This document shows positions 10,833 to 22,080 of a stretch of 37,345 nucleotides of DNA, piece by piece. The position numbers and the translations under genes were made by a program. Every line of letters begins with the position of its first letter. Position 1 is the first letter of the stretch. This DNA comes from Conidiobolus incongruus B7586. Lineage: Eukaryota; Entomophthoromycota; Entomophthoromycetes; Entomophthorales; Conidiobolaceae. Where the stretch lies: NCBI GenBank assembly GCA_000697335.1, contig JNEM01008000.1:1-37345 (forward strand), given 5' to 3'. The notes below the pieces were generated by a model that made no database searches, was not told the origin of the DNA, and worked only from the letters and a program-made list of their open reading frames with translations.

Positions 10833-13586
10833 TTAGAGATCTGAACCGTATCGGACATGTTGTAGGGGACCATCAATGGAATCTGGTTCGCTTGGAATAG
10901 GCGTGAGTGCATTGCGATTGGAGAAAGGTGAGTTGGCATTACTGTTGATTGTTGTCCATTTGTCGTTGTCGTCACCAGTTGAGAGTGACTCGTTCATGAA
11001 ATCCACGAATCTTTGTGCGTATACTTTGGGTTTGACTGCAGAAATAGCATACTAAAATTCATATAGCTAATTAATAATCTTAAGTTATTAACGATAAACT
11101 TAAACTTACTCTATCATATTGCATACCCTTCCAGTAGTGTTCAACTTTTTTAGCATAGTTATAGGGTGTTAAAATATCAATAATACCCATATAATAAACA
11201 ATATTGTTTGGCTGATCATTCTCATCGGAGCCTTTAATGCCTCCGTGATCTTTGTAGAAGATAGACTGTTCGGAAAACTGGGCATCAGGGGGAGAATCCC
11301 AAGTGTCTGGAGCATCAATTGGAACAGGATCGGAATCAGCAAGTGTTTTCTTAAGTGCAATCACCTGACTCTTACGATCACCTGCCATACTCACTTGAGC
11401 AAGTTTTTCAGCGTCGGGCTAAATAGAGTGGATAAATTAAAACTAATTCAATGAAAAATCTAAAAATTTAATCTACCTCAAAAGCAGTCATTCCATTGGC
11501 CCTTGGCTGAGCATTATCCTTGGCGTTGACATAGTGGATACCAACCAGTAAACTGTAGTCCATAATGTTCATTTTTTGCAAGAACTGTGCATCTTGATAT
11601 AGCTGATCTGCGAAAATCTTCTTTTTCTCAGGTCCCAACTTGAATTTGCGGTCGCGATTTACCCAGTTAAGATCTTTCATGGGGATTGTATGATTCTCAA
11701 GTACTTTTTGTTCATCAACCATACGACCAAGTGTAGAACCCTTCTTTGGAGTTAGTATTAGTTAAAAAAATTTATACAATAAACCTTACCTTCAGGTCAT
11801 AGGTTTCATGAATATCTCTGTCAGGAGGGAATAAATTGGCCATAACAACAAAGTGAATTTTCTTTTGATAGGGCAATTTAACACGATGTAAGCCATAAAT
11901 TCTAGTTAACAGAGTGTTTGGATTATTTTTAACGTATTTGTAGTATTCAGGGAGGATCTTTCTCATAAATCGGTGTTCAACTGGGTGGACTGTTTTGATA
12001 ATGAATCTGAAATCACGAGAATAGTAGAAGAAACTACGACTTTTTCCTGGAGAGAAAAGTTCACTAAGAATGTATTTAGCAGTTAAAGACATTAAATATT
12101 CGGCGGGATCAATTTTGAAAAGATCACGAATGTGGCGGAATACCCATGGTGCATAGTCTTTGAACTTGAAATCGTACTTGCTAGATGGTGTTAATTCATT
12201 ACCAGTGACATCAAATGTCATTTTGTGAGCAGCTCTAAAATCGGAATCTGTGAGGGCTCGATCAAGCTTCGCAGTACAACGTGACACCGACACACGAATA
12301 CCAGTTAACATATTATACATTAAAGCGTAGTTTTGATGTCCTTCTCCAACTCGAGTACCAATGAGTACTCTGTCTTCATCATCAAGGGTCTTACGCTTGG
12401 CAATCTTTTTGGAAATGTGGCGCGACAGTCTATGATATTGTTTCCATGTGGCTTTGGCTTCCTCCCAAGCCATTATATTTTCATCTACTGATTTTGGCTT
12501 GATCATGGTTTTGGACCTGAGGAGAGAAGGTTTTCTCTGGTGCGATGTGCCGGCTGAAATAACTCTACCATCGGCAGCCGTAAGTCTGCGTCTGTGAGTT
12601 GGTCTAGGAGCCGGATTAATGGAAATTGTACTTTGTCTATTTGGTAGATTAGGGCGCTCATTAGAACAGTCTTCAAGCTTACTCATGTCGAGGTAGTTGG
12701 GCAAACTGGTTGCATATGAAGGAAGAGCAACACTCGTGGGTCTAGGCTTGGCACTGATACTAACAGGTCGTCTAGTAGAAGTCCTGCGACTCAGTCCTCT
12801 ATGTAAAGACATGCGTTTTTCAGAATGATTAACAAATTTGACAGATTCTTCAGAATTAGTAAGTGATTCAGGCTCCATAGCATATTGTTTTTCTGAGGCA
12901 ATACTGAGAGGTTCAAATAATAAACTTGGTCCATGGTCTTCAGGCAACATTTTGGCAGGCTCCTTAGTGGGTGATTCTTTTTCAATAGGTGATTCAAATG
13001 GATTTTCTGGCTCTTTAGCTGACAAACCAAAAGTAGAACGACAGTCCGAAAATGTGCTTATAATAGAACTAGTATCGTCATCTTGTCTTCTTCCCCGCCT
13101 CGATCTTATACTCTGCGAATATCTCCCTCTATTTTGCAGTTGATTCAAATTCATAGAATAGCGTTGAATATCTTCAAAATTGTTATCAGAATTTTTTTCA
13201 GAAAGGGAAAGTAAAGCCTCACCAAAGGGAGAAGTGGGGGCTGATAATAGCTGATTATTTATAGGTGGAATTGGAGAATATTCTAAAAATGGGTTGTTGG
13301 ATTTCAAATGGTTAGTAGGTAGAGATGACGAATAAAAAGTATTTGAAGAATTATTATTGTTATTGTTAGTATTATTTTGCGTTATGTTATCCGTTGAAGT
13401 ATGAAACAAAACTAGATCATCTTTGGAGTTGGGTGCAGGACTCGTAGGTTGCGTTGTAGTTGCGGAAGTTTCGCCCAAATCAATATCGTTGGAAGTTGTT
13501 AGCATAGTAGTTTCTGAAGCTTGAAAGATAGCTTGCATGAAACTCGAATCAAAGTTTTGATTTTGCGAAGAGTTTGTCATCATCAT
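10833..13586 (-). CDS. MSS4: phosphatidylinositol-4-phosphate 5-kinase (Mss4/PIP5K)
   Basis: Four coding exons (11790-13586, 11477-11740, 11110-11418 and 10833-11051) join in frame to give 862 aa. Residues 1 to about 400 are low complexity: Asn/Ser/Thr/Pro-rich, a poly-Asn run, and basic Ser-rich patches ([24 protein letters not shown]). The PIPK core follows from about 410: [23 protein letters not shown]-binding lysine region [31 protein letters not shown], catalytic [10 protein letters not shown] at about 659-668, the metal-binding equivalent [20 protein letters not shown], and the final [16 protein letters not shown]. The enzyme makes PI(4,5)P2 at the plasma membrane, controlling actin and endocytosis. 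The exon 2 acceptor is set by the conserved K-GST junction; an earlier AG would add one Lys. Coding introns are 49-58 nt. A longer intron is inferred in the 5' UTR. Confidence 0.95.
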
Positions 13587-13587
13587 T

Positions 13588-13852
13588 CTGAAACTTGATA
13601 TAAAGACTATAAGTAGAAACAGATATACCGAATGATGGTGATTTTGTACAAGAAAAATGTTATAAATAAAACAAAATATTCATCAATTAAAAAGTATTTA
13701 ATATTAGAATATTAATAAATAAGATGAAGAGATAATGGTTGAGAATGTTACAATAAAAAACTGATCAAACTGAATTTATTGCATGTATGAAATGAAGTGA
13801 GATAAATAGAAATTAGGATGATTTCATTGATATTTGTGAAAGATGCACTTAC
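13588..13852 (-). other. putative 5'-UTR intron of MSS4
   Basis: On the minus strand a perfect donor GTAAGTG follows GAATTTGG at 13852. A clean acceptor (TCAAGTTTCAG) ends one base before the MSS4 ATG. The inferred intron is 265 nt, four to five times longer than coding introns here. The assignment rests on splice-site quality and position only. Confidence 0.5.
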
Positions 13853-16762
13853 CCAAATTCTCAGAGATTTAAGTTAAATTAGGAAAGTTGCTCTAATGTG
13901 ACGAAGATTGATTTCGGTTGGAGAACTTGAGGATGGTTAATTGGGGAATGGTTAAATCGTGGAGTTTATAGGTAAACATCACATTCTTCTTTTTACTAAT
14001 TCGTTTTTCATCAAATATATCACTTTATTAAAACTTTATATTAGCTCCAACTAATGATTAATATTTCTAAATTTATCTTTTATGTTCGTCATCACATATA
14101 TCATACTAAATTAATACAATTATTGTATAATTTATATATTAATAATATCACCCTATTTTTGCCATACGCATTATTCAGATAATATTACCAAGATTTTAGT
14201 GTACACTTTATAATGAAAATTTATTGCACAGTGCTCTAAATCATTAAGGATCGTAATTTGTATCCGAATTAAGACAAATAGAGGCTAGTGCAAATTTTTC
14301 CAAATTAATATGAATATAACTAATTTCAATTTTGCTATTTTTGAAAATTATTAATCACTTATTATTATTTAATAAATTATAGAGAATACTAGGAGAGTAT
14401 GATAAAGTATAACATAACATAAGCCATACAGTTTACTATAAATATTGGTACTAAATATTAAATATATAAGACTAATTACATTTTAACGTGATAAAAATAG
14501 ATTTGAATGTTAAATTATAAACATGTGAATCATATATGATTCAATATGAAAATCTAATAAATATTGGAGTTATTCAAAATAATTATATCAACTTTAACAA
14601 ATATAAGTACAAAATAGTTTGTTATAATATTTAATTAAACACTTAAAATAATAAAATAATCAGATGATTTTAAAATAACATCAATCTAAACTTAGTACCT
14701 ATTTAAAATTTAATCACAACAGCATTAAGTTATTAGAAGTCTAAAAAACTTAAATATCACAGTTAACTAAAATGATACCAAGAAATTTTTCCAACGATAT
14801 TTTTTTTCCTTTTTCTAAGGATTTTGCATCATTAATAATATTCATAAATATATGATTGTAAACATTGTGATTATAAATATGCTTAAATCCATATGCTAAA
14901 TTCAATTATCAAAATACTATTATCATTATTATTTGATTATAAAATAGATATTCAACCAGTGTTATATCTATTTAAAGTACCTAATTGTGTGAAAAATGTT
15001 GACAGAGCTTTTATTTTAAAGATCAAATTTCAACAGTTTGGACAAATCAATTATTATATTTATTAAAATACTCAAATTCCATATTGTTCATATTGATAAT
15101 ATTTTAAATTTAAATATATTACTCTATATTAATAATGTTGATATAAAACTTCAATGAAATTTCTATGTTTTAATAATATTTATGCTCAAATACGAATATT
15201 AAAATTTTGCAATAATTTATCAATTATATAGTATAAATATAAAACTCCCAAATATATTTATTAGATTATAATAATTTTAAATTTAATAAATCAAAAATTC
15301 ATAAACCAATTCCCAAAAAATGTTCAAATGCTAACCATATAAAAGAGAATTTCTTGGTAATTGTTATAGTTACAAAGGGGTAAATCAACTCAATCATGTT
15401 GTTAACTAATCCCCAAATCTATTAAAATCCGCCCAAAATTCCCTTAATTTAATCCAACCTCTAAGAAATGGAGTCCATTAATTCACAAAATTAATGAAGA
15501 TTGGGGTAATTGATGTACAATCAAATTTCATTAAAATTGGCAAAGATTTGCAAATTTTAATAGATATTTTTATCCTATTTTATGCTAGAGGTAATTGAAA
15601 TATAAAATATTTTAATAATAATTTTTCTATTTTGAATAATGAGAAATCAATCAAACAATGAAAAAAGAAGAATTTATTAATTTTATGCAATTGAAAATTA
15701 TTTATTTTGTAATTTGACTTTTACTCGGACCATTATACAAATAGAGTAATATCAAATATACATTATCTTGCATATTTATTGTTCTGTCAGAAATATATTC
15801 AAAAAGTCAATTTATATAATCGTTTATATGAACTATTTGATAGGTTTTGTTAAAAAAACCATTATTGCTAAAAGTTTATATATTCATAAGATTAACAAAA
15901 GGTTGAATAGAAATTAAAATTTTATATTCCATTATCAAATATTAATACTCTAGAAATGAATTTTGGTTCTAATAAGCACTTCACTTGGTATATTAAACTA
16001 CCCAATAATAAATTGTTATATAATGCCGAATATCTTCTATTCAATTTATTATAATGGTCACAATTAAATTGTTCCTATCAATTCAAATTCTGAAAATGAT
16101 CACTTTTTCCTAAATTCTAAATATAATTTTTATAATTAACAGTTGATGATACATATATTATTTATTAGATATAAAATTATTATAATACATTGCATTAAAG
16201 TAAATATTTTTAAAATTGCCACAAAATTTCGGTAATGCTTATATTCTAACTATTCTTAATATAGTTTAATAATGGATAGATTTTAAATTTTCGAAATTGC
16301 TCATAACAACTGTTTATATATAATAAACAAAATAAATATAATCAGTATTATTAATTATATAATATTAAATTTTTATTAATTTTTTATGTAATATTTTTAA
16401 ACTAGTTAAATATAAAGCATATTTTTGATGATAGAAACCATATTTTCGATATTTCAAATTAAGAAACGCCCGATATACTTGCCAATAAGAAAATCGATAA
16501 TAATTATAGTATTTTTAATTATTTCAGTAAATCAGAAGCATGACATAAATGTATTTTTTATATGACTGTGATGATTGATTTAAGTATATTATAAAGGATA
16601 TTACATTATATTAAAAATTATTTTAAGTGAATAGTACATATAATAATTTGATTACAATATAGATTCAATCATATAAATAAAAATAAAATATTAAAAATAA
16701 ACTTAGATTTCATTATGTTAATATGACAGTATTATTGTTTATTAAATAACTATATCTAATAA
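13853..16762. other. long AT-rich gene-poor region
   Basis: The first about 150 bases are relatively GC-richer and probably hold the MSS4 5' UTR and promoter. The rest, to the fRMsr stop, shows no conserved protein, RNA gene or ordered repeat. I see nothing to annotate in it. Confidence 0.55.
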
Positions 16763-17428
16763 CTATTCGATGGCTAAAGATTTAAATTGATTAAAATTAC
16801 ATTGTTCAGCTAATAATTTTGCTAGCTTTTCCACATATATTTGATCTATTTCGTTAAATCCGTTTAGTGTTTTGCAGTCGATATCGATTACACCAATTTT
16901 TCTCTATATTGATTATGCAATTAGGATATAATCATTGAAATGAATACTCAATTTACCTTGTCATCGATAAATAGAGGCACAACTAGCTCTGATTCTGATT
17001 CGGAATCGCAAGCAATATGACCTGGGAATTGGTGAACATCGTGGATGAGTTGACTTACACCATCTTTGTAACCAACGCCACATACTCCCTTACCGTAGGG
17101 AATTTGAACACAGGCAATCTTTCCTTGGAAAGGGCCTAAAATAAGATCTTTGGGATTCTCTTCATTCAAGAGATAGAAACCAGCCCAGTTGACATCTTTA
17201 GCAAGCTCGGGATACCCAGGTGTGCGAAGTTCATAATATAGGAGAGCTGAAATGTTTGATAAATTGGATACCTATTCATAGTATAGGTTAACCAACTGAA
17301 CATTATAAAAATCTCTAGATACAATAGCTTACCCAATTGGTTTGACCACCTATTAGACTTTTAGCCTTTAATAAAAACTCTTCCCAGAATTTGATTTGGG
17401 TTTCTTTTAAATTGGCCTCAATTGTCAT
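16763..17428 (-). CDS. fRMsr: free methionine-(R)-sulfoxide reductase, GAF domain
   Basis: Three exons (17333-17428, 16957-17271 and 16763-16903) join in frame to give 183 aa, close to the 180 aa of the yeast enzyme. The protein is one GAF domain. It shows GGQTNWVSNLSNISALLYY, then DVNWAGFYLL, then LILGPFQGKIACVQIPYGKG, VCGVGY, PGHIACDSES, ELVVPL and IGVIDIDC. The three cysteines of the family are present at about residues 86, 96 and 120 and match yeast Cys91, Cys101 and Cys125 with a constant offset of five. The substrate-binding acidic residues (DxDS-type region, E near SELVVP, D in IDID) are also kept. It reduces free Met-R-O with thioredoxin as donor and protects against oxidative stress. 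The first ATG aligns well with the family start. Introns are 61 and 53 nt. Confidence 0.96.
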
Positions 17429-18434
17429 TTTAAATATGAAATATGCTTATGAATATAGTATATAAAAGGTTTAAACCTTAAAGCCATCCTCAAAAGCCTT
17501 TTATCCTATTCAAAATCTTGATAACTTCATTGTGGGAGCTGATTGTTATCACTACATTAATATTAATAACGAATTGCGTTATATCAATTTGAAATGGTAC
17601 AACGAACCCTGTTCTTCAAAACTGGTCAAATCTACCTAATTTGGCAATGAATTCAAATGGCGACATTGAGAAAATTTTAAAATATGGTGACATTCTTATA
17701 TTTGAACATTAGGTGATTTGATTGGTTGTTGATTGTGTATAAATTTGATGTAGTACTTGGAAAAAATATGACAGTGATAATATTTTTTTGAATTAATTTA
17801 GTTTATTAAAGATTTTAGAGAAATACTGAAATATATTTTTTAAAATTCTTGTCTTAAAGTTATAATGAGACGTATAAAAAATCTATAAACTACTTTTAAT
17901 ATCAAATTATTTCGAATTATTATATGACCGAATCAGTAAAATGGAATAACTAACCCTCAATTACAAATTCACCAACTAACCTGTAAAACGATTGAAAAAG
18001 TACAAATGTCTTAAATATATTCAAAATCAACTATACCATAATCTTTTTTGTATATTTTGAAATAAAGTATTGAAAATCTGTAACCAATATTTATAAGTAA
18101 AAATTTATCAATTGTGAAAAACAATTGAATATTATAAATTAATGGTATTGGTTATTAAGATTATAATTTTGAATAGATTGATGAATTGATACTATGTCTG
18201 CTGGCGAATATAGGTAATTAAATTTATTGATATTAAGGCAAAAACATTAAAGGTTAGAATGACTAAGATAGAAAATATAAAGATTAGAAAATAGAAGAAT
18301 TTGGAAAAAAGGTAGAAAGTGGAAAACTAATGGATCGAATAAGGTGATGAATAAGATGAGGTAAAATTGGTCAGATGACTGAAAATAGATCCAATATTTC
18401 ATAAAATTAAATAATAAATAAATGAAATTTATAT
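17429..18434. other. intergenic region between fRMsr and tRNA-Ala
   Basis: The first about 250 bases are less AT-rich and hold the fRMsr promoter. They contain two tiny ORFs (16-18 codons, for example plus strand 17594-17650) without recognisable similarity. The rest is AT-rich and empty. Confidence 0.5.
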
Positions 18435-18507
18435 GGGGAATTAGCTCAAATGGTAGACCGCTCGCTTAGCATGCGAGAGGCACGGGGATCGATACCCCGA
18501 TTCTCCA
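18435..18507 (+). tRNA. tRNA-Ala (anticodon AGC)
   Basis: The 73-nt cloverleaf is complete. The acceptor pairs GGGGAAT with ATTCTCC (one G-U) and the discriminator is A. The D arm is TTAGCTCAAATGGTAGA, the anticodon stem CTCGC/GCGAG with loop TTAGCAT gives anticodon AGC, and the T arm is CGGGG/CCCCG with loop ATCGATA. There is no intron. Confidence 0.98.
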
Positions 18508-18541
18508 CGTTATAAATACCCCCAATTTCTATATTGATTTC

Positions 18542-18546
18542 TTTTT
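18542..18546 (+). terminator. possible Pol III T-tract for tRNA-Ala
   Basis: The first run of five T residues lies about 35 nt downstream of tRNA-Ala. It is a plausible but not strong RNA polymerase III stop. Confidence 0.4.
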
Positions 18547-18649
18547 GAATTTCATTTGAATATATTAATCAAACATTAATTTACTTTGTAATAAAAAATT
18601 ATAAAATTCTCATGATTGACGATTAACTGATATTTATATAACCATATTA

Positions 18650-19379
18650 TTATTTGTTATGCCATAATAAAGTCTTTAAATCAGTCCAATAGTTGGAGTC
18701 TACATAAAGATATTGCATTGAAGCTCTCAATGATGGCTGGAGCACGTCAGGATCATGTCTAAATAGCCACATGACGAGACCCCAATTGAGTGCTGCGAAA
18801 AGAGGGTAGTAACTCTCCTGCTGAGGGATGATTTTGCGCTTGGATGGTAACTGTACCAACCCCATCATAACTCTAGAGAACAAGTATAATACAATCTAAA
18901 TTAGCGTTAGCAACAATTCGTATCAGTTGATTACAGATGATTAAAACGAATTACCTGTTTGTTGATATTATTCTCTTTGCCAAAAATCAAGTAACCGCCT
19001 ATCAAACCAGCCAAAAATGAGTGACTTGAGCCTTCTTTATATCCGTTGGAACGATATTGCAAATACATCAGAGTCTTATAGATGAGAACGAAGAGGGACA
19101 GGTTTTTAGCATGTGTTTTAGTCGCTTCAAAAATGAACCAAATTTTATCTTTCAAACTAATTCCAAAAATTAGCTATATATATATATATGTATATTTTTT
19201 ATATTATGAAGAGTTCAATACCTTCCGCTACGAAATAAAAAAGTCATAACCAAAGCGTGAGGAAATCTCACTTTAACACCGTAAACCAAACCATTTCGAA
19301 AACCTTTTAAAATAGCTAATATATTACGATAATCGGGATGATTAATAAAATCATTTATTATTTTGACAATTTCTGTCAT
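18650..19379 (-). CDS. PXMP4: peroxisomal membrane protein 4 (PXMP4/Pmp24), copy A
   Basis: Three exons (19222-19379, 18955-19156 and 18650-18895) join in frame to give 201 aa; human PXMP4 is 212 aa. Family landmarks appear in order: LKGFRNGLVYGVKVRFPHAL, VMTFLFRSGSLKDKIWFIFE, AKNLSLFVLIYKTLMYLQ, LAGLIGGYLIFGKENNIN, YLFSRVMMG, WGLVMWLFRHDPDVLQPSLR, ASMQYLYVDSNYW and the LLWHNK tail, near the human end LVYNK. The protein belongs to the Tim17/Tim22/Tim23/Pmp24 superfamily and should be a multi-span peroxisomal membrane protein. Its biochemical role is not settled. Introns are 65 and 59 nt. A paralogue lies 967 bases downstream in the window on the same strand with introns at the same two sites. 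Confidence 0.95.
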
Positions 19380-20346
19380 ATTAACTTTATGAAATTATGA
19401 TTATTATATAACAATATATTTTATAATTTGATAAGTTTAATTAAAGTTTATACTTTGGAATTTTTTTTGAAGAGTTTTAGGGAAAAGAGGAATGATTCAA
19501 CTCTTAAATTATTATTGTTCAGGGTGGATTTTTAATATGTGAGAATGTGGTTGGATACTTGGTTTATGACAATTAATTTAATTTACATTTGATAATTAAA
19601 CTAATTGAATTCGATTAAATGTTTATGATGCTATAGTTTGGTACTATTTTATCTTATATTTAGATTGTTTTAAATATAATCTGATAGTTATCAATATCTT
19701 AATAGATTTGTAATTTTCTTATTTATATCTTTATACTACAATTTTCATTATATTAGTATATAAAAAATTATTAAAATTTTCAAAGTTTAATATTCATATG
19801 TATTTTAAATATACTTTTATAATTAAAATGTGATCACTTTTAGTATATTTTATATAAGAAATATTAATAGAAATCAAATTTGCCATAAAATTTCAAATAT
19901 GTATTATTTCACAATAAAACTTTAGAATCTATACATGATATATATATATATTATTTGGCAAATATTTTTAATTTTAGATCATGTGAATTTTGCAATATTA
20001 TTTATAAAGTGACTTTGAAATTTTTTATTAAATCTTAAATAATTTATCAATTTGATTATGAAATAACAATGATCAAAATCACTCTCAAAAATCAATTATT
20101 AAATATATATATTGTTTTTAAATGTCGTAATTTCCAATAACTTAGTATACTTTAATAGTTTATATTTATAGTGTTATTTGAAAAAAGGTTTATTCTAAAA
20201 AATTGATCCATTTTTATATAGTTCTTATTAAAGCTGTTATTGATATTTTTCTAATTGTATATTATTCGGTTAAACTATTGTACATAATTGTATGGCAAAA
20301 TTAATATTGAACACTAGTAATCTAAATAATAGTTTAAGTCACAATT
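19380..20346. other. AT-rich spacer between the two PXMP4 copies
   Basis: This spacer holds the promoter of copy A and the 3' flank of copy B. I see no gene, no transposon ends and no long direct repeat that would mark the duplication junction. Confidence 0.55.
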
Positions 20347-21038
20347 TTATTTCAACAAATAATCCCAAATATCATTCCAATGCTCTGATTCTAAATAAAT
20401 ATATTTCATTGACGAGAGCACTGACGGCAACAATACTTGAGGATATTGGTCAAATTCCCACATACCACCGGCCCAATTGATAGCTGCAAAGATGGGAAAC
20501 GCCTGCTGAAATTCTGGCAAATATTTATGTTTGACGGCTAACCTAACAAATCCTAAAATTACTCTGGAAAAGAGATACAATGTAATCTAATTATATATCA
20601 GTTATTAATCTGAAAACTATATAAACTACTATAATTACCTGTCTGTTAATCTCGTTAAATTTACCAAATATTAGATAACCACCTAAAAATCCAGCAATGA
20701 AAGTATGATATTCAGCTTCATTATTAGAATTCAATTTTTTTAATATTAGACATAATAATTTATAGGTAAATACGAATAATCCCAAATTTTTAGAATGTAA
20801 CCAGGTTGCTTTGAGTATTGATTTGAATTTAGATTTTAAACTAAAAAGTAATTATTAAATATATTTAGATATTCATTTAAAGATATTACCCGTTAGGATT
20901 AAACAAAAAATTCATAACTAGAGCATGAGGCAATCGAATTTTAACACCATAAACTATTCCGTTTCTCAATCCTTTCAATAGTGTCAATAACTCATAATAT
21001 CGAGGATTTTCTAAAATTTTTTGAATTAATTCTGACAT
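20347..21038 (-). CDS. PXMP4: peroxisomal membrane protein 4 (PXMP4/Pmp24), copy B
   Basis: Three exons (20890-21038, 20639-20840 and 20347-20586) join in frame to give 196 aa. The landmarks match copy A: LLKGLRNGIVYGVKIRLPHA, LVMNFLFNPNGLKSKF, KNLGLFVFTYKLL, FIAGFLGGYLIFGKFNEINR, LYLFSRVILGFVRLAV, AAINWAGGMWEF, LLPSVLSSMKYIYLES and the DIWDYLLK end. The middle exon is exactly 202 nt in both copies, and both introns sit at the same residues and phases, so the pair arose by duplication of a spliced genomic gene. About half the residues differ by eye, so the event is old and both copies look maintained. Odd points are substitution of the usual WLF by WEF and of RSGS by NPNG after the first conserved block. 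It is likely intact and functional. Confidence 0.94.
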
Positions 21039-21678
21039 ATTTTGTATTGAAGATATTGATAATTTGATTAAATTATATTTTTTTATTGACTACAATGACT
21101 CAAGTATATATACCTATAAGTTTAAATTTGTAAATTAAGGGTTATATTGAATCAGATGAGGAGGGGTAGATGTCAAATGATAATTAAGTAAGGTATTTAA
21201 AATTAATTAATTTTCAAACTATTTTATCAATCATATAACCTTATTCAATAAATTATTACTAAAATATTGCTATTTTGAATATATTAATTTAGTTATCAAG
21301 TTTAAAAATATATCAATCGATATACTGAAAAAGAAATTTAACTATTTTATATAATGACTAAATTTGATTTATTATAAAATGCTTAATTTTATATCATTCA
21401 TAATGTTATAATTTTAAATATATTTAAAAATTTCTAATGATAAGAGTATTAAAAAATGATCAAGAAAAGTAAAGTGGATAAGTTATAGCCAAAAAAAAAT
21501 ATGAAGAAATCAAAGAAGGGTATAAAATAGAGATTAAATAAAGATTTGAAAAAAATAATTATATAATTTATAGTTGAAGCTATAATATAAGATCCTGAAA
21601 ACATTTAAATAAAAAGAATTTATAAAAAGAAAATCAATTAAATACTGTATTCTAATAAATATATAAATCACCGAGTAA
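21039..21678. other. intergenic region between PXMP4-B and tRNA-His
   Basis: AT-rich DNA holding the PXMP4-B promoter. I see no gene or ordered repeat in it. Confidence 0.55.
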
Positions 21679-21749
21679 GCCGTTGTAGTATAGTGGTAGT
21701 ACGAAGCGTTGTGGCCGCTCAGACCGCGGTTCGATTCCGCGCAACGGCA
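21679..21749 (+). tRNA. tRNA-His (anticodon GTG)
   Basis: The 71-nt gene has a perfect acceptor (GCCGTTG/CAACGGC, discriminator A), D arm GTAT/GTAC, anticodon loop TTGTGGC with anticodon GTG, and T arm CGCGG/CCGCG with loop TTCGATT. The anticodon stem AAGCG/CGCTC has an A-C mismatch at the outer pair (27-43). The extra G at position -1 of mature tRNA-His is added after transcription in eukaryotes. Confidence 0.97.
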
Positions 21750-21763
21750 TTGATAAAAACTGA

Positions 21764-21771
21764 TTTTTTTT
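21764..21771 (+). terminator. Pol III T-tract for tRNA-His
   Basis: A run of eight T residues starts 15 nt after the tRNA-His 3' end, a strong RNA polymerase III terminator. Confidence 0.8.
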
Positions 21772-22080
21772 CACTAAATCATTAATTATATCAATAATAT
21801 TGTATTTCATACATACAACTTAGACTACTGATTAATTCAAAATATATTAATTTTTTTAAACTGCAATTTATTCTACCTCTAAAATTTCATTTTTTCAAAT
21901 TAATTCATTCCTTTCTATTTTATCAGTATAATGTTCTCAAATCAATTTCATATTCCCATAAAGTTTATTGTTTAATAAATAGTCTATAAATTCTCAATTT
22001 AATTCAACTTATTCAAAAAAATTAATCTATTCAAGAATAATCAAAACAAATACACAAATATTATATAACTTATAAGCAAA
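21772..22080. promoter_or_regulatory. upstream region of ISY1
   Basis: About 310 AT-rich bases lie between the tRNA-His terminator and the ISY1 start codon. By position it must hold the ISY1 promoter. No specific motif stands out. Confidence 0.4.

Noticed and set aside
12838-13143. Plus-strand ORF of 101 codons
   Set aside because: It lies wholly inside the first MSS4 exon on the other strand; its length comes from the Ser-rich antisense frame and it has no recognisable similarity.
17594-17650. Tiny plus-strand ORF in a less AT-rich patch upstream of fRMsr, with another tiny ORF on the minus strand
   Set aside because: Eighteen codons or fewer, no similarity, and the patch is better explained as the fRMsr promoter and leader.
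20292-20480. Plus-strand ORF of 62 codons
   Set aside because: It overlaps the last exon of PXMP4 copy B on the other strand and has no motif.
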